From the NCBI RefSeq assembly GCF_900089585.1, contig NZ_FLRH01000003.1, forward strand, positions 3,362,501 through 3,426,500: DNA of 64,000 bases. The letters are read 5' to 3'. Position numbers and translations under genes: made by a program. This stretch comes from Micromonospora sediminicola (lineage in GTDB: Bacteria > Actinomycetota > Actinomycetes > Mycobacteriales > Micromonosporaceae). The stretch's first letter is position 1. Each line of letters begins with the position of its first letter. This document shows, piece by piece, positions 42,336 through 51,726 of this stretch. The notes under the pieces are model-generated. The model did not search any database and was not told where the DNA came from. It saw only the letters and a program-made list of their open reading frames with translations.

Positions 42336-42950
42336 ATGATCGAGGTGGATACCGACCCGCCGGCCCGGGTGGACGGCCGGGCGGCGCGGGCGGAACGGAC
42401 CCGGGCCGCGATCGTCGAGGCGCACCTGGCGCTGATCGACGCCGGCGACCTGCGACCCACCGGGGAGCGGATCGCCGAGCGGGCCGGGGTGTCGCTGCGC
42501 ACCCTCTGGACCAACTTCAAGGACATGGAGACGCTCTTCGCGGCCACCGGCCGGCGCATCGGCGAGCGGCAGGCCAGGATCTGGCGGCCCGTCCCGCCGG
42601 GGCTGCCGCTGGCCGCCCGCATCGCCGAGTTCACCGGCCAGCGGGCCCGGATGCTGGAGGTGCTGGCGCCGTCGGCCCGTGCGTCGGCGCTGCGGGAGCC
42701 GTTCTCGCCGCAGCTGCGGCGCAACCGGGAGGCGGCCATCGCCCGGGTCCGGCAGGAGATCGAGGCGGTGTTCGGCGCCGAGCTGGCGCACGCCGGGCCC
42801 GGCCGGGGGCAGTTGCTGGACGCGGTGACCGTGGCCTGCACCTGGGCCGCCTGGTCGATGATGCGCGACGCGATGGGCCTCGACGTCGAGGCCGCCCGCG
42901 CCGCCATGGCCCGTACGCTGCACGCGCTGCTCACCGCGGGCCGGGGCTGA
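42336..42950 (+). CDS. TetR family transcriptional regulator
   Basis: 204-aa TetR regulator: HTH LRPTGERIAERAGVSLRTLWTNFKDMETLFAATG (about residues 38-71) followed by a helical ligand-binding domain. GGGGGAGCC precedes the ATG. It lies downstream of the liv operon and convergent with MarR, so either could be its target, or neither; no operator was identified. Confidence 0.9.
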   Translation: MIEVDTDPPARVDGRAARAERTRAAIVEAHLALIDAGDLRPTGERIAERAGVSLRTLWTNFKDMETLFAATGRRIGERQARIWRPVPPGLPLAARIAEFTGQRARMLEVLAPSARASALREPFSPQLRRNREAAIARVRQEIEAVFGAELAHAGPGRGQLLDAVTVACTWAAWSMMRDAMGLDVEAARAAMARTLHALLTAGRG

Positions 42951-42959
42951 CCCGGCGGT

Positions 42960-43379
42960 CTACTCCTCGCGCAGCCGGCGCAGGATCCGGGCCAGCTCCG
43001 CCCGGTCGTCCGGGTCGAGCGCGCCGAAGAAGCGCTCCGCCTCGGTGGCCCGGGCCGCCCGGATCGCGGCGCCGACCCGGTCGCCCTCGGCGGTCGGCGC
43101 GACCAGCGTGGCCCGCCGGTCGCCCGGGTCGGGGCGTCGCTCGACCAGCCCCCGCTCCTGGAGTCCGTCGACCACCTCGGTGGCGGAACGGGGCGCGATG
43201 CGCAGGTGCTCGGCGAGCGCCCCGGGCCGCAGCGCGCCGTGCCGCAGCAGGACACCGAGCGCCCGCGCCTGCCCGGGGCTGATCTCCCAGGGCTCCAGCG
43301 CGCCCTTGGTCTGGTGGCGCAGTCGCCGGGCCACCGCCCAGAACGTCTCGGCCAGGCTCTCCTCGTCGGTGCCGGTCAC
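42960..43379 (-). CDS. MarR family transcriptional regulator
   Basis: 139-aa winged-helix regulator: recognition region ALRPGALAEHLRIAPRSATEVVDGLQERGLVERRPDPGDRRATLV (about residues 47-91), flanked by dimerisation helices. GTG start. Divergent from an ABC exporter across an 82-bp region with overlapping palindromes, the classic arrangement for a repressor of a drug pump. Confidence 0.92.
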   Translation of the reverse strand: MTGTDEESLAETFWAVARRLRHQTKGALEPWEISPGQARALGVLLRHGALRPGALAEHLRIAPRSATEVVDGLQERGLVERRPDPGDRRATLVAPTAEGDRVGAAIRAARATEAERFFGALDPDDRAELARILRRLREE

Positions 43380-43410
43380 GGGAATACGGTAACAGCAACT
43401 CCTGTTGTTC

Positions 43411-43430
43411 CCTCATGATGAGGTAACCTC
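43411..43430. promoter_or_regulatory. MarR operator candidate
   Basis: Two overlapping palindromes, CCTCATGATGAGG (43411-43423) and GAGGTAACCTC (43420-43430), in the divergent MarR/ABC exporter region; CAACTCCTGTTG lies just to the left. MarR sites are typically 16-20-bp palindromes in such positions. Confidence 0.6.
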
Positions 43431-43461
43431 AGCATCATCCCCGGGACAGAGGAGCACCCCC

Positions 43462-45252
43462 TTGGATCGCATCCCCGACGGCCGCGGAGCCGGCCGAACC
43501 GTGTCCGCCGCCGAGAAGGCCCAGGCCCGCGACGTCTCGCTGCGCCGCATCGGCGGCCTCTTCACCGCCCACCGCCGCCCGCTCGCCGCCGTGGTGGCGA
43601 TCATCGTGGCGTCCTCGGTCATCGCGATGGCCTCGCCGTTCCTGCTGCGTACCGTCATCGACCGGGCGCTGCCCGACCGTGACCTCACGCTGCTGGCCTG
43701 GCTGGTCGCCGGCATGGTCGCGGTCGCCGCGGTCACCGCGGTGCTCGGCGTCGCCCAGACCTGGATCTCCACCCGCGTCGGTCAGGAGGTCATGCACCGG
43801 CTGCGCAATGACGTCTTCGCCCACCTCCAGCGGCAGTCGATCGGCTTCTTCGTGCGCACCCGCACCGGCGAGGTGCAGTCGCGCATCACCAACGACATCG
43901 GCGGCATGCAGGCGGTGGTCACCTCCACCGCCACCTCGATCGCGGCCAACCTCACCACCGTCGTCGCCACCACCATCGCCATGCTGGCGCTGAGCTGGCG
44001 GCTCACCCTCGTCTCGGCGGTCGTGCTGCCGCCCGCGCTCTGGCTCACCCGCCGGGTCGCCCGGCTGCGCCGGGAGATCACCGCCCGGCGCCAGCGGGAG
44101 CTGGCCGACCTCACCGTGACCATCGAGGAGGGGCTGTCGGTCAGCGGCGTACGGCTGGCCAAGACGCTCGGCACCGGCACGGCCCTGGTCGACCGGTTCA
44201 CCGCCTCCTCGGCCCGCCTGGTCGACCTGGAACTGCGCTCCGAGCTCGCCGGCCGCTGGCGGATGGCCGCCATGACCGTCGTCTTCGCGGCCATCCCCGC
44301 CGTGATCTACCTGGGCGCCGGCCTGCCCGGCACCGCCGGCACGCTCACCATCGGCACCCTGGTCGCCTTCACCGCGTTGCAGGGCAACCTGTTCCGGCCG
44401 CTGATGGGCCTGCTCAACGTGGGCGTCACGCTCACCGCCTCGCTGGCGCTGTTCGCCCGCATCTTCGAATACCTCGACCTGCCCGTCGAGGTCGCCGAGC
44501 CGGCCCGCCCGGTGCCGCTGGACCCGGCCACGGTCCGCGGCCACCTGCGCGTCGAGGACGTGACGTTCAGCTACCCGGGCAGCGACACCGCCGCCCTGGC
44601 CGGGGTCAGCCTGGACGTGCCCGCCGGCACCAGCCTGGCCCTGGTCGGCGAGACCGGCTCCGGCAAGAGCACCCTCGCCGCGCTGGTCAGCCGGCTGCAC
44701 GACCCGGACGCTGGGCGGATCACCATCGACGGGATCGACCTGCGCGACCTGCGCCTGGCCGACCTGGCCGCCGTCGTGGGCGTGGTCAGCCAGGAGACCT
44801 ACCTGCTGCACGGCACCGTGCGGGACAACCTCCGGTACGCCCGGCCCGACGCCACCGACGCCGACATCGAGGCCGCCGCGCGCGCCGCGCGCATCCACGA
44901 CCTGATCGCCGCGCTGCCCGACGGCTACGACACCATGGTCGGCTCGCGCGGCCACCGCTTCTCCGGCGGCGAGCAGCAGCGCCTGGCGATCGCCCGCACA
45001 CTGCTGCGCGACCCGCGGATCCTGGTGCTCGACGAGGCGACCAGCGCGCTGGACACCGAGACCGAGCGCGCGGTGCAGCGGGCCCTCGACGAGCTGACCC
45101 GGGGCCGGACCGTGGTGACCATCGCGCACCGGCTGTCCACGGTCCGCGACGCCGACCGGATCGCGGTACTCGACCACGGCCGGATCGTCGAGTCCGGCAC
45201 CCACGACGCGCTGCTCGACCACCAGGGCCGCTACGCCACCCTGGTCGGCTGA
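43462..45252 (+). CDS. ABC exporter, multidrug type (fused membrane and ATPase domains)
   Basis: 596-aa half-transporter. Export domain about residues 40-330 with coupling segment [35 protein letters not shown]; ATPase about 350-590 with Walker [11 protein letters not shown], signature [16 protein letters not shown], Walker [16 protein letters not shown] and [25 protein letters not shown] 43462 chosen because GAGGAG sits 7 bp upstream; GTG 43501 is an alternative. Homodimeric efflux pump, presumably repressed by the divergent MarR. Confidence 0.92.
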   Translation: MDRIPDGRGAGRTVSAAEKAQARDVSLRRIGGLFTAHRRPLAAVVAIIVASSVIAMASPFLLRTVIDRALPDRDLTLLAWLVAGMVAVAAVTAVLGVAQTWISTRVGQEVMHRLRNDVFAHLQRQSIGFFVRTRTGEVQSRITNDIGGMQAVVTSTATSIAANLTTVVATTIAMLALSWRLTLVSAVVLPPALWLTRRVARLRREITARRQRELADLTVTIEEGLSVSGVRLAKTLGTGTALVDRFTASSARLVDLELRSELAGRWRMAAMTVVFAAIPAVIYLGAGLPGTAGTLTIGTLVAFTALQGNLFRPLMGLLNVGVTLTASLALFARIFEYLDLPVEVAEPARPVPLDPATVRGHLRVEDVTFSYPGSDTAALAGVSLDVPAGTSLALVGETGSGKSTLAALVSRLHDPDAGRITIDGIDLRDLRLADLAAVVGVVSQETYLLHGTVRDNLRYARPDATDADIEAAARAARIHDLIAALPDGYDTMVGSRGHRFSGGEQQRLAIARTLLRDPRILVLDEATSALDTETERAVQRALDELTRGRTVVTIAHRLSTVRDADRIAVLDHGRIVESGTHDALLDHQGRYATLVG

Positions 45253-45263
45253 CCCACCCAGTC

Positions 45264-45359
45264 CCCGGCCCCGCCCCGCCCCGCCCCGGCCCGGCCCCGC
45301 CCCGCCCCGGCCCGGCCCCGCCCCGCCCCGGCCCGGCCCCGGCCGGCCCGGCCCCGGCT
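45264..45359. repeat. GC-only 21-bp tandem repeat
   Basis: Almost pure G/C stretch in which CCCCGCCCCGCCCCGGCCCG plus G (21 bp) recurs about three times, with partial copies on both sides. Lies directly after the ABC exporter stop and against inverted repeat C. Confidence 0.8.
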
Positions 45360-45362
45360 CGG

Positions 45363-45433
45363 CGATCTTGGACTTGTGGTGCCTCGGATGTTCCATTTCG
45401 ACTGGTATCGGAGGTGCCACAACTCCAAGATCG
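45363..45433. repeat. Intergenic inverted repeat C (GATCTTG family)
   Basis: 27-bp arms (45363-45389 and 45407-45433) matching at 23 of 27 positions, 17-nt loop; outer ends CGATCTTGGA/TCCAAGATCG. Sits between convergent genes, so it may also work as a terminator. Confidence 0.85.
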
Positions 45434-45441
45434 ACGTCGGT

Positions 45442-46362
45442 TCAGGGCTTGTGGGGTCTCGGCTCGTCCGGGGGTACGGGGCGTGGGCGTTGGCCGGGGG
45501 CCGGGCGCGGGGCGGGTGGGGGCAGCAGCGGCTCCAGCGGCGTGAACGCCTCCGCCTGCGTGCCCGGTCGTGGTCCGCGCCGCCCCGCCGGAGTTCCCTC
45601 CGACGGTCGCGCCGGCTCCCCGGCCGGCCGGCTCTCGCCCGTCGGCCGGCTCTCGCCCGTCAGGCCCGGCTCCGGTGGGTTGCGCCGGCTCTCGCCCGTC
45701 CGGCCCGGCCCCGCCGGGTCGCGCCGGTCGCGCTCCTGGGCGTACTCGCTGCGCCGGCGGGCCAGGTCCCGCTCGCACTCCAGCGCGATGCGCTGCTCCC
45801 AGTACGGCTGGAGCAGCCGGCGGACCCGCTCGTCCAGGTGCACCGTCACGTCCGGCTCGCAGGTGAACGTCACCTCGCCCCGCGCGTACGTCCACGGGGG
45901 CGGGTCGTCCTGCGCCAGGGCCGCCGACAACGCCGTGTGCAGCTCGCGCGGGCGGTGCGGCGGCACCTCCACCGAGCACCGGACCGCCAGCCGGTGCAAC
46001 CGCTGCGTCGCCTGCGGCTGGAAGTAGTCGACGTACCAGCCGAACAGCTCCGGTCGCGCGGTCTCCGACGACCAGGTGAACGTGACGCGGACCAGGAACA
46101 CGTAGACCTGACCCTGCGCCGGCACCACCAGCGGCTCCGGGAAGCGCCGGTCGACGGTGGTCACCGGCGTCGCCGGCTCCTCGGTCCACCACAGCTGCCG
46201 TAGCGTCGGCTGCGCGCCGGCCCAGAACCGGCGGGTCCGCGAACGGGCCGCGCCGCCCAGGGTGCGGGCCCGCTCGGCCCAGCGCCGTCGCCAGCCGTCC
46301 ACCGGTTCACCGGGCCTCGGCCGTCGGTCGGTCGGACCCAGGTCCTCCGGCACGCCGGTCAT
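45442..46362 (-). CDS. Hypothetical protein with band-7-like core and Pro-rich tail
   Basis: 306-aa protein I cannot assign. Residues about 1-60 are Arg/Trp-rich; the core (about 70-215) has LVVPAQGQVYVFLVRVTFTWSS, PQATQRLHRLAVRCSVEVPPHRP and DVTVHLDERVRRLLQPYWEQRIALECERDLARRRSEYAQ, loosely recalling SPFH/band-7 strand-then-charged-helix architecture. The tail (216-306) is low complexity with repeats of the TGESR/PAGE type and Pro/Arg runs. No membrane helix is evident. No operon partner. Confidence 0.6.
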   Translation of the reverse strand: MTGVPEDLGPTDRRPRPGEPVDGWRRRWAERARTLGGAARSRTRRFWAGAQPTLRQLWWTEEPATPVTTVDRRFPEPLVVPAQGQVYVFLVRVTFTWSSETARPELFGWYVDYFQPQATQRLHRLAVRCSVEVPPHRPRELHTALSAALAQDDPPPWTYARGEVTFTCEPDVTVHLDERVRRLLQPYWEQRIALECERDLARRRSEYAQERDRRDPAGPGRTGESRRNPPEPGLTGESRPTGESRPAGEPARPSEGTPAGRRGPRPGTQAEAFTPLEPLLPPPAPRPAPGQRPRPVPPDEPRPHKP

Positions 46363-46601
46363 CGCACCCCCTTTCGCCGGGCGGCAGCCGTCGGCCCGGG
46401 ACGGACAGGGCCTCCGGGACGGCCGGGCGAGGGGTGGACGGATCGTCGCGTGCGGCGACCCCGATCCACGCTAACAACCGGAGCCGGCCGGAGCGGGCCG
46501 CCGCGCGGACGGCCCGACCACCCTGCCGGTCGGTCGGGGCGGCGCTCAGGCGGGAACCGGAGACACCGCAGCGGGCCGGGTAAGCGGTCATACTGTGGGC
46601 G

Positions 46602-47462
46602 ATGAGCGTCACCGTGCGCACCGACGACGACTGTCTCCTGTGGGCCGAACAGACCGGGTCCGGGCCTCCGCTGGTGCTCTGTCACGGGGGCCCCGGCCTC
46701 TGGGACCACCTCGACCCGATCGCCCGACTACTCGGGGACCACGCCCGCGTCACCCGGTGGGACCAGCGCGGTTGTGGCCGCTCGCAGCGCCGTGGGCCGT
46801 ACGCGGTCGCCCGCTCCGTCGCCGACCTCGACGCCGTCCGCGACCAGTTGGCCGGGCCCCGCACGGCCCTGTTGGGGCACTCGTGGGGCGCGCACCTGGC
46901 GTTGCGGTACGCCCTCGACCACCCCGAGAGGGTCAGCCACCTGATCTACGTCTCCGGGACCGGCATCGACGCCGACCGCGGCTGGCACCGGCACTACGAA
47001 CGGAACCTGCGGACGCGGCTCGGGCATCACCGGCCCCGGTGGGAGGCGCTCGGCTCCCGGGACCGCACGCCGGAGGAGGAACGCGAGTGGGCGGTCCTGC
47101 AGTGGTCGGCCGACTTCGCCTACCCGGACACCGCCCTGCGGGACGCCGAGCGGATGGCCACCCCCTGGCTGGGTCTCAACCGCGACTGCAACCGGGCCGT
47201 CAACGCGGAGGTCAAGCGCGAGCTCGCCAGCGCCGAACTGGCCGAGCGGTGCCGGGCGCTCGACGTGCCCGTGCTGATCGTCGACGGCGCCGAGGACATC
47301 CGTCCCCGGTGGGGCGTCGACTCGCTGCACCGGGCCCTGGGCACCTGCCGACGGGTGGCCATCGCCGGGGCCGGACACCTGCCCTGGGTCGAGCAGCCGG
47401 AGGAGTTCCGCCAGGCGGTCACGGACTTCCTCGCGCCGGAGCGGGGAGGACGGGGCCGGTGA
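46602..47462 (+). CDS. Alpha/beta hydrolase, proline iminopeptidase-like
   Basis: 286-aa hydrolase. Oxyanion region LCHGGPGLWDH, RWDQRGCGRSQRRGPY, nucleophile elbow LLGHSWGAHLAL (Ser about 94), acid in VLIVDGAEDIRPRWG and catalytic His in GAGHLPWVEQPE. The HGGPG and DQRGCGRS motifs are those of proline iminopeptidases and related esterases. GTG of the next gene overlaps its stop. Cytoplasmic; substrate uncertain. Confidence 0.9.
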   Translation: MSVTVRTDDDCLLWAEQTGSGPPLVLCHGGPGLWDHLDPIARLLGDHARVTRWDQRGCGRSQRRGPYAVARSVADLDAVRDQLAGPRTALLGHSWGAHLALRYALDHPERVSHLIYVSGTGIDADRGWHRHYERNLRTRLGHHRPRWEALGSRDRTPEEEREWAVLQWSADFAYPDTALRDAERMATPWLGLNRDCNRAVNAEVKRELASAELAERCRALDVPVLIVDGAEDIRPRWGVDSLHRALGTCRRVAIAGAGHLPWVEQPEEFRQAVTDFLAPERGGRGR

Positions 47463-48073
47463 GCGTGTGGGGGAACCTGGCGACGCAGCTGCCCGCGCTG
47501 CTCGGCGTCCTGGTCGGTACGGCGGGCACGATGCTCGTCACCAGCCTGAACGAACGGACCCGGTGGCGGCGGAGTCAGACCGTCCGCTGGGACGAGCGGC
47601 GTCTCGACGCGTACGTGGAGCTGACGAAGGCGGTCAAGGAGATCCACGCCGTCGCCACCCAGATGCTCGGTGAGCATCGTCCGGAGGCGCGGCGGCCGGC
47701 GCTCGACCGGGCCGAGGGGCTGGCCCGGCTGGCCGAGGCGGACGTGCGGCACACGCTGGCCTGGGAGGCGGTGCTCCTGCTCGGTGACGAGGCCACCGTC
47801 GAGGCCGCCGCCGAGTGGCGGCACGCGGTCCGCGACATCGAGTCGGCGGCGCGTGGCCTGCCCCGCCCGCCGTCCGACGTGCCCGGGATGATCCATCGGG
47901 CCGACGTGGGGCGCGACCGGTTCTACCACGCGGCCCGGCGGAGCCTCGGCGTCCGCGGGGGCTCGGTGGCACAGGTGAGGCAGCTGCTCCCGGGATCCGG
48001 TGGGGCGGAGCCGGTCACGATCGCGCGGCGACGCCCGGCGGGTCGGAGAGCGGCGGACTCGGGCCAGCCATAG
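47459..48073 (+). CDS. Hypothetical protein with N-terminal membrane helix
   Basis: 204-aa protein. A single hydrophobic segment (LATQLPALLGVLVGTAGTMLVTSL, residues about 6-29) is followed by a charged, helical domain: NERTRWRRSQTVRWDERRLDAYVELTKAVKEIHAVA and regularly spaced Leu/Glu/Arg. This membrane-anchored coiled-coil layout is common among actinomycete proteins of unknown function. GTG start overlaps the hydrolase stop by 4 bp, so co-translation is likely. Confidence 0.75.
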   Translation: MSVWGNLATQLPALLGVLVGTAGTMLVTSLNERTRWRRSQTVRWDERRLDAYVELTKAVKEIHAVATQMLGEHRPEARRPALDRAEGLARLAEADVRHTLAWEAVLLLGDEATVEAAAEWRHAVRDIESAARGLPRPPSDVPGMIHRADVGRDRFYHAARRSLGVRGGSVAQVRQLLPGSGGAEPVTIARRRPAGRRAADSGQP

Positions 48074-48173
48074 ACAGACTGTCATTAATGGATGTTCGGC
48101 TGGTGTCGGTGCGTCGATCGTCCTGATCGGATGGCGGAACGGACATCGCCGTTCGACGATGACAGGAGGGACC

Positions 48174-51104
48174 GTGCGCACACCATCCCGTGCGTTGACG
48201 GGGACCACCGCGCTGCTCATGGCAGCCGGCATGGTCCTGACCGCCGCAGCCGGCGGCCAGGCGGCACCCCGGGAGGAGACCGCCACCCAGGCCTCACCCG
48301 ACCACCTTCCGGGGGACCGGCACGACACCAAGGCCAAGGACAACCGGAAGGGTCGGGTCGCCGCCACCGAGCGGCAGCGGGACCGGGCCGCCGCGCTGGG
48401 CGCCCGGGTCCGCTGGACCGACTTCGGTACGCCGGCCACGCTCACCTCGACCGGCAAGCCGCTCGCCACCGGCCTGCCGGCCGACCCGGCGGCCGCCGCC
48501 CGCGCCTACGTGACGGCGAACCGGGACGTGCTCGGGCTGACCGCCGAGGGCGCCGCCGGCCTGGAGCAGCTGACCGTCGCGCCGATGGGGCAGGGCGCGA
48601 CCGTGCTGTTCCGGCAGCGCTTCGGGGACCTGCCGGCCGCCGTCGACGGCATGCTGGCGATCGGCGTACGCGACGGGGCGGTGTGGCACGTCAGCTCTTC
48701 GCTGGCCCGCGACGCCGGGACACCGGCGGCGGCCACGATCGACGCCGAGCAGGCCCGGCGGGTCGCGATCGCCGACGCCGGCCGTGCCGACGCGCGGGTG
48801 ATGCGTACCTCGCTGGTCGCGGTGCCCACCGCTGACCGGGGGCCGCGCGCGGCGTGGGAGGTGGTGCTCGGCGCGGACACCACCGGCGCGGACCCGGCCG
48901 CCTACTCCACCTACGTGGACGCCCGCGACGGCGCCGTGCTGGTCCGCGAGGACCTGATCGACCACGACGCGGACCACCCGTCCTGGGACGTCTTCCCGAA
49001 CTCGCCGCGGGTCGACCGGTCCTCGGTCGACACCCGGGTGCGCTGGTGCGCCACACCGGCCCCCGGCTGCCGCGAGGTGGTGGGCGTGCCGGGGCACCCG
49101 GCGTGGGACGTGGACCCGGCGACCGGGGCGTCCACCACGACGACCAAGGGCAACAACGCGATCGCGGTGCAGAACTGGTTCAGCAACGACCCGTTCAGCG
49201 TCGGCACCGAGACCGCCACGCCCCGGCCGGACCGGGTCTACGCGTACCCGTGGACCAACCAGTGGCAGGAGCGGCGCTGCGACCCGGAGGTGTTCACCTC
49301 GCCGGAGGCCAACGACATCGACGCGGCCCGGGCCAACCTGTTCGCCATGCACAACCGGATGCACGACTGGACCTACCACCTGGGCTTCACCGAGGAGACC
49401 TGGAACCTCCAGCAGGACAACCTCGGCCGGGGTGGCCTCGGCGGCGACGCCGAGCAGGGCAACGCCCAGGCCGGCGGTGTCAGCGGCGGCCCGCCGACGT
49501 TCGCGGCGCGTAACAACGCCAACCAGATCACGCCGCCGGACGGGGTCGCGCCGACCACCAACATGTACCTGTGGCAGCCCATCGCCGGGGCGTTCTACGC
49601 ACCCTGCGTCGACGGCGACTTCGACATGTCGGTGATCGCCCACGAGTACGGCCACGCGGTCACCAACCGCATGATCGCCGGCCCGAGCGCCGGCGTCAGC
49701 TCGCCGCAGGGCATGAGCGAGAGCTGGTCGGACCAGCTCGCCATGGAATACCTCTACGAGCACGGGTACGCCGCACCCGGCCGGCGCGGTTTCACCATCG
49801 GCGAGTACACCACCGCAGATCCGAACGCGGGCATCCGCAACTACAACATGAGCGCCAGCCCGCTCAACTACGGTGCGGTCGACTACGACCTCGTCGGCCT
49901 CCAGGTGCACGCCTCCGGCGAGGTCTGGAGCGCCACCAACACCGACATCCGCGCGGCCATGATGCGCCGCTGGGGCAGCGGCACGCCGGCCGTGCAGAAG
50001 GCCTGTGCGACCGGGGCGCGCGAGGTGACCGCCTGCCCGGGCAACCGGCGCTGGATCCAGCTCGTCTTCGACTCGTTCCTGCTGATGGCGGTCAGCCAGG
50101 TCAGCATGGTCGACGCCCGGGACGCGATGCTCGCCGCCGACCGGATCCGCTTCGGCGGGGACAACCAGGACCTGCTCTGGAACGCCTTCGCCGAGCGCGG
50201 CCTCGGCGAGACCGCGGCCAGCGTCGGCCACACCGACCCCGACCCCACGCCGGGCTTCACCTCGCCGTACGCCCGCGAGGGTTCGCTGCGGTTCCTGCCG
50301 ATCGGCGAGCGCGGGCCGGTGGCCGGCGCGCAACTGTTCGTCGGGCGCTACCAGGCGCGTGCGGTGCCGGTCGCGGACACCGACGCGGCCACCCCGCTGA
50401 CCGACCGGGTGGACCTGGTCCCCGGCACCTACGAGTTCGTGGTCCGGGCGCCCGGGTACGGGCACACCCGGATCGGCCCGGTGACGGTCAGGGCCGGCAA
50501 GACCCGCCCGCTGGCGGTGCCGCTGCGGCCCAACCTGGCCTCGGTCACCGCCGGCGCGACGGTCGGCGGCGACGGGATCAACCTGCCGCAGATCGCCGAC
50601 GACGACGAGGCCACCAACTGGGCGTCGCTCGGCGTGCCGGTCGCCGGCCGGCAGGTCACCGTGGACCTGGCCGGCGGCCTCCAGCAGGTACGCCGGGTGC
50701 AGGTCAGCGCGATGCTGCGCCCGCCGGTCGCCGGTGACCCGGACGCCGGCACCCAGAACAGGTACTCGGCGCTGCGCCAGTTCCGGGTCCTGGCGTGCAC
50801 CGCGAAGGGATCGGTGACCTGCGCCGACGCGGCCGACTTCCGGCCCGTCTGGACCAGTCGGCCGGACGCCTTCCCGGCCGTGGCGCCGCGTCCCCGGGCG
50901 CCGGAGCTGATCCTGCGGTCGTTCGACATCCCGCGCACCAGGGCCACCCACCTGCGGGTCGAGGTGCTGACCAACCAGTGCACCGGCGCGCCGGACTACG
51001 CCGGTGAGCAGGACGCCGACCCCCGGGCGGCGACCGACTGCGCCACGGCCAGCCCGCAGGCGCAGAACGTGCGGATCGCCGAGTTCCAGGCGTTCGCGCG
51101 CTGA
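48174..51104 (+). CDS. Secreted M36 fungalysin-family metalloprotease
   Basis: 976-aa secreted protease. Signal peptide about 1-30 (TALLMAAGMVLTAAAGGQA); a propeptide with FTP-like strands about 60-270; zinc-binding HEYGH at residues 490-494 with the downstream Glu in GMSESWSDQLAMEY; ending DSFLLMAVSQVSMVDARDAM completes the M36 domain. C-terminal modules: a carboxypeptidase-regulatory-like beta domain (about 700-785) and a discoidin-like domain containing LPQIADDDEATNWASLG (about 790-976), probably for substrate or surface binding. GTG start behind GACAGGAGGG. Monocistronic, hairpin after the stop. Confidence 0.92.
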   Translation: MRTPSRALTGTTALLMAAGMVLTAAAGGQAAPREETATQASPDHLPGDRHDTKAKDNRKGRVAATERQRDRAAALGARVRWTDFGTPATLTSTGKPLATGLPADPAAAARAYVTANRDVLGLTAEGAAGLEQLTVAPMGQGATVLFRQRFGDLPAAVDGMLAIGVRDGAVWHVSSSLARDAGTPAAATIDAEQARRVAIADAGRADARVMRTSLVAVPTADRGPRAAWEVVLGADTTGADPAAYSTYVDARDGAVLVREDLIDHDADHPSWDVFPNSPRVDRSSVDTRVRWCATPAPGCREVVGVPGHPAWDVDPATGASTTTTKGNNAIAVQNWFSNDPFSVGTETATPRPDRVYAYPWTNQWQERRCDPEVFTSPEANDIDAARANLFAMHNRMHDWTYHLGFTEETWNLQQDNLGRGGLGGDAEQGNAQAGGVSGGPPTFAARNNANQITPPDGVAPTTNMYLWQPIAGAFYAPCVDGDFDMSVIAHEYGHAVTNRMIAGPSAGVSSPQGMSESWSDQLAMEYLYEHGYAAPGRRGFTIGEYTTADPNAGIRNYNMSASPLNYGAVDYDLVGLQVHASGEVWSATNTDIRAAMMRRWGSGTPAVQKACATGAREVTACPGNRRWIQLVFDSFLLMAVSQVSMVDARDAMLAADRIRFGGDNQDLLWNAFAERGLGETAASVGHTDPDPTPGFTSPYAREGSLRFLPIGERGPVAGAQLFVGRYQARAVPVADTDAATPLTDRVDLVPGTYEFVVRAPGYGHTRIGPVTVRAGKTRPLAVPLRPNLASVTAGATVGGDGINLPQIADDDEATNWASLGVPVAGRQVTVDLAGGLQQVRRVQVSAMLRPPVAGDPDAGTQNRYSALRQFRVLACTAKGSVTCADAADFRPVWTSRPDAFPAVAPRPRAPELILRSFDIPRTRATHLRVEVLTNQCTGAPDYAGEQDADPRAATDCATASPQAQNVRIAEFQAFAR

Positions 51105-51110
51105 CCACGC

Positions 51111-51143
51111 GGCGGGTGTGGACGGTTCCCGTCCGCACCCGCC
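51111..51143 (+). terminator. Terminator hairpin after M36 protease
   Basis: 14-bp stem (51111-51124 with 51130-51143, one G-T wobble), 5-nt loop, 7 bp after the stop. Confidence 0.8.
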
Positions 51144-51278
51144 ATCGTGTGTTCACCAGCGGTTCGGGGCGTGGACGCCGGACCGGGCCTGTACGCCGGG
51201 CAGGATCCTCGGCAGACTGAGCGCCGACCGTCGAACGACGTCGGTCGATGTCCAGTCGGCTCGCTCAAGGAGGATCCC

Positions 51279-51719
51279 TTGACCCCGTTCCGCGCCGTCG
51301 CCACCCGCGTCCGCCGGGCCCTGGCCGCGTCCGCCCTGGTCACCGCCGTGGCCGCCGCCGCGCTCGTCGCCCCGTCCACCGTCTCCACCCGGCTGGCCGA
51401 GCCGGCCCGGGCCGCCGTCTACAGCTCGTGCACGCTGTCCCGCTGCGCCGACGCCCGCACCGCCCGCTCCGGCTGGTCGGCGAAGAGCTTCCCGACCAGC
51501 CGGGGCTGGTACTCCTGGAGCGGCGGCCAGTGCAACTTCGCCGGCGGCCGGTTCTACAACTACGAGGGGCAGCTGCCCGCCAACGCCACCTACTACGAGT
51601 ACGACGTCTACCCGCGCGCCTGCAACGCCTCCCGCGACGCGTACCGGATCGTGGTCAACAAGAGCACCGGGGCGACCTGGTTCTCGCCCGACCACTACGC
51701 CAACTTCTACCGGCTCTGA
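51279..51719 (+). CDS. Secreted guanyl-specific ribonuclease (N1/T1 family)
   Basis: 146-aa exported ribonuclease. Basic start and hydrophobic core (LAASALVTAVAAAALVA) give a Sec signal, cleaved near residue 40-46. The mature domain follows the RNase Sa/T1 pattern RFYNYEGQLP...YYEYDVYP...DAYRIVV...SPDHYANFYRL, giving catalytic Glu107, Arg123 and His139; four cysteines (51, 56, 85, 115) could form two disulfides. It cleaves single-stranded RNA after G. TTG start after AAGGAGG. Followed by a barstar-like inhibitor gene. Confidence 0.9.
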   Translation: MTPFRAVATRVRRALAASALVTAVAAAALVAPSTVSTRLAEPARAAVYSSCTLSRCADARTARSGWSAKSFPTSRGWYSWSGGQCNFAGGRFYNYEGQLPANATYYEYDVYPRACNASRDAYRIVVNKSTGATWFSPDHYANFYRL

Positions 51720-51726
51720 GCTCCGT

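Noticed and set aside
40596..42923. 775-aa minus-strand frame opposite the liv binding protein and TetR
   Set aside because: His/Gly/Val-rich shadow spanning several genes and a terminator.
45231..45428. Small ORF made of [11 protein letters not shown] repeats
   Set aside because: Translation of the GC tandem repeat; no ribosome site or conserved flank.
48294..50951. 885-aa minus-strand frame opposite the M36 protease
   Set aside because: Antisense of a strongly supported secreted protease; no recognisable domain.
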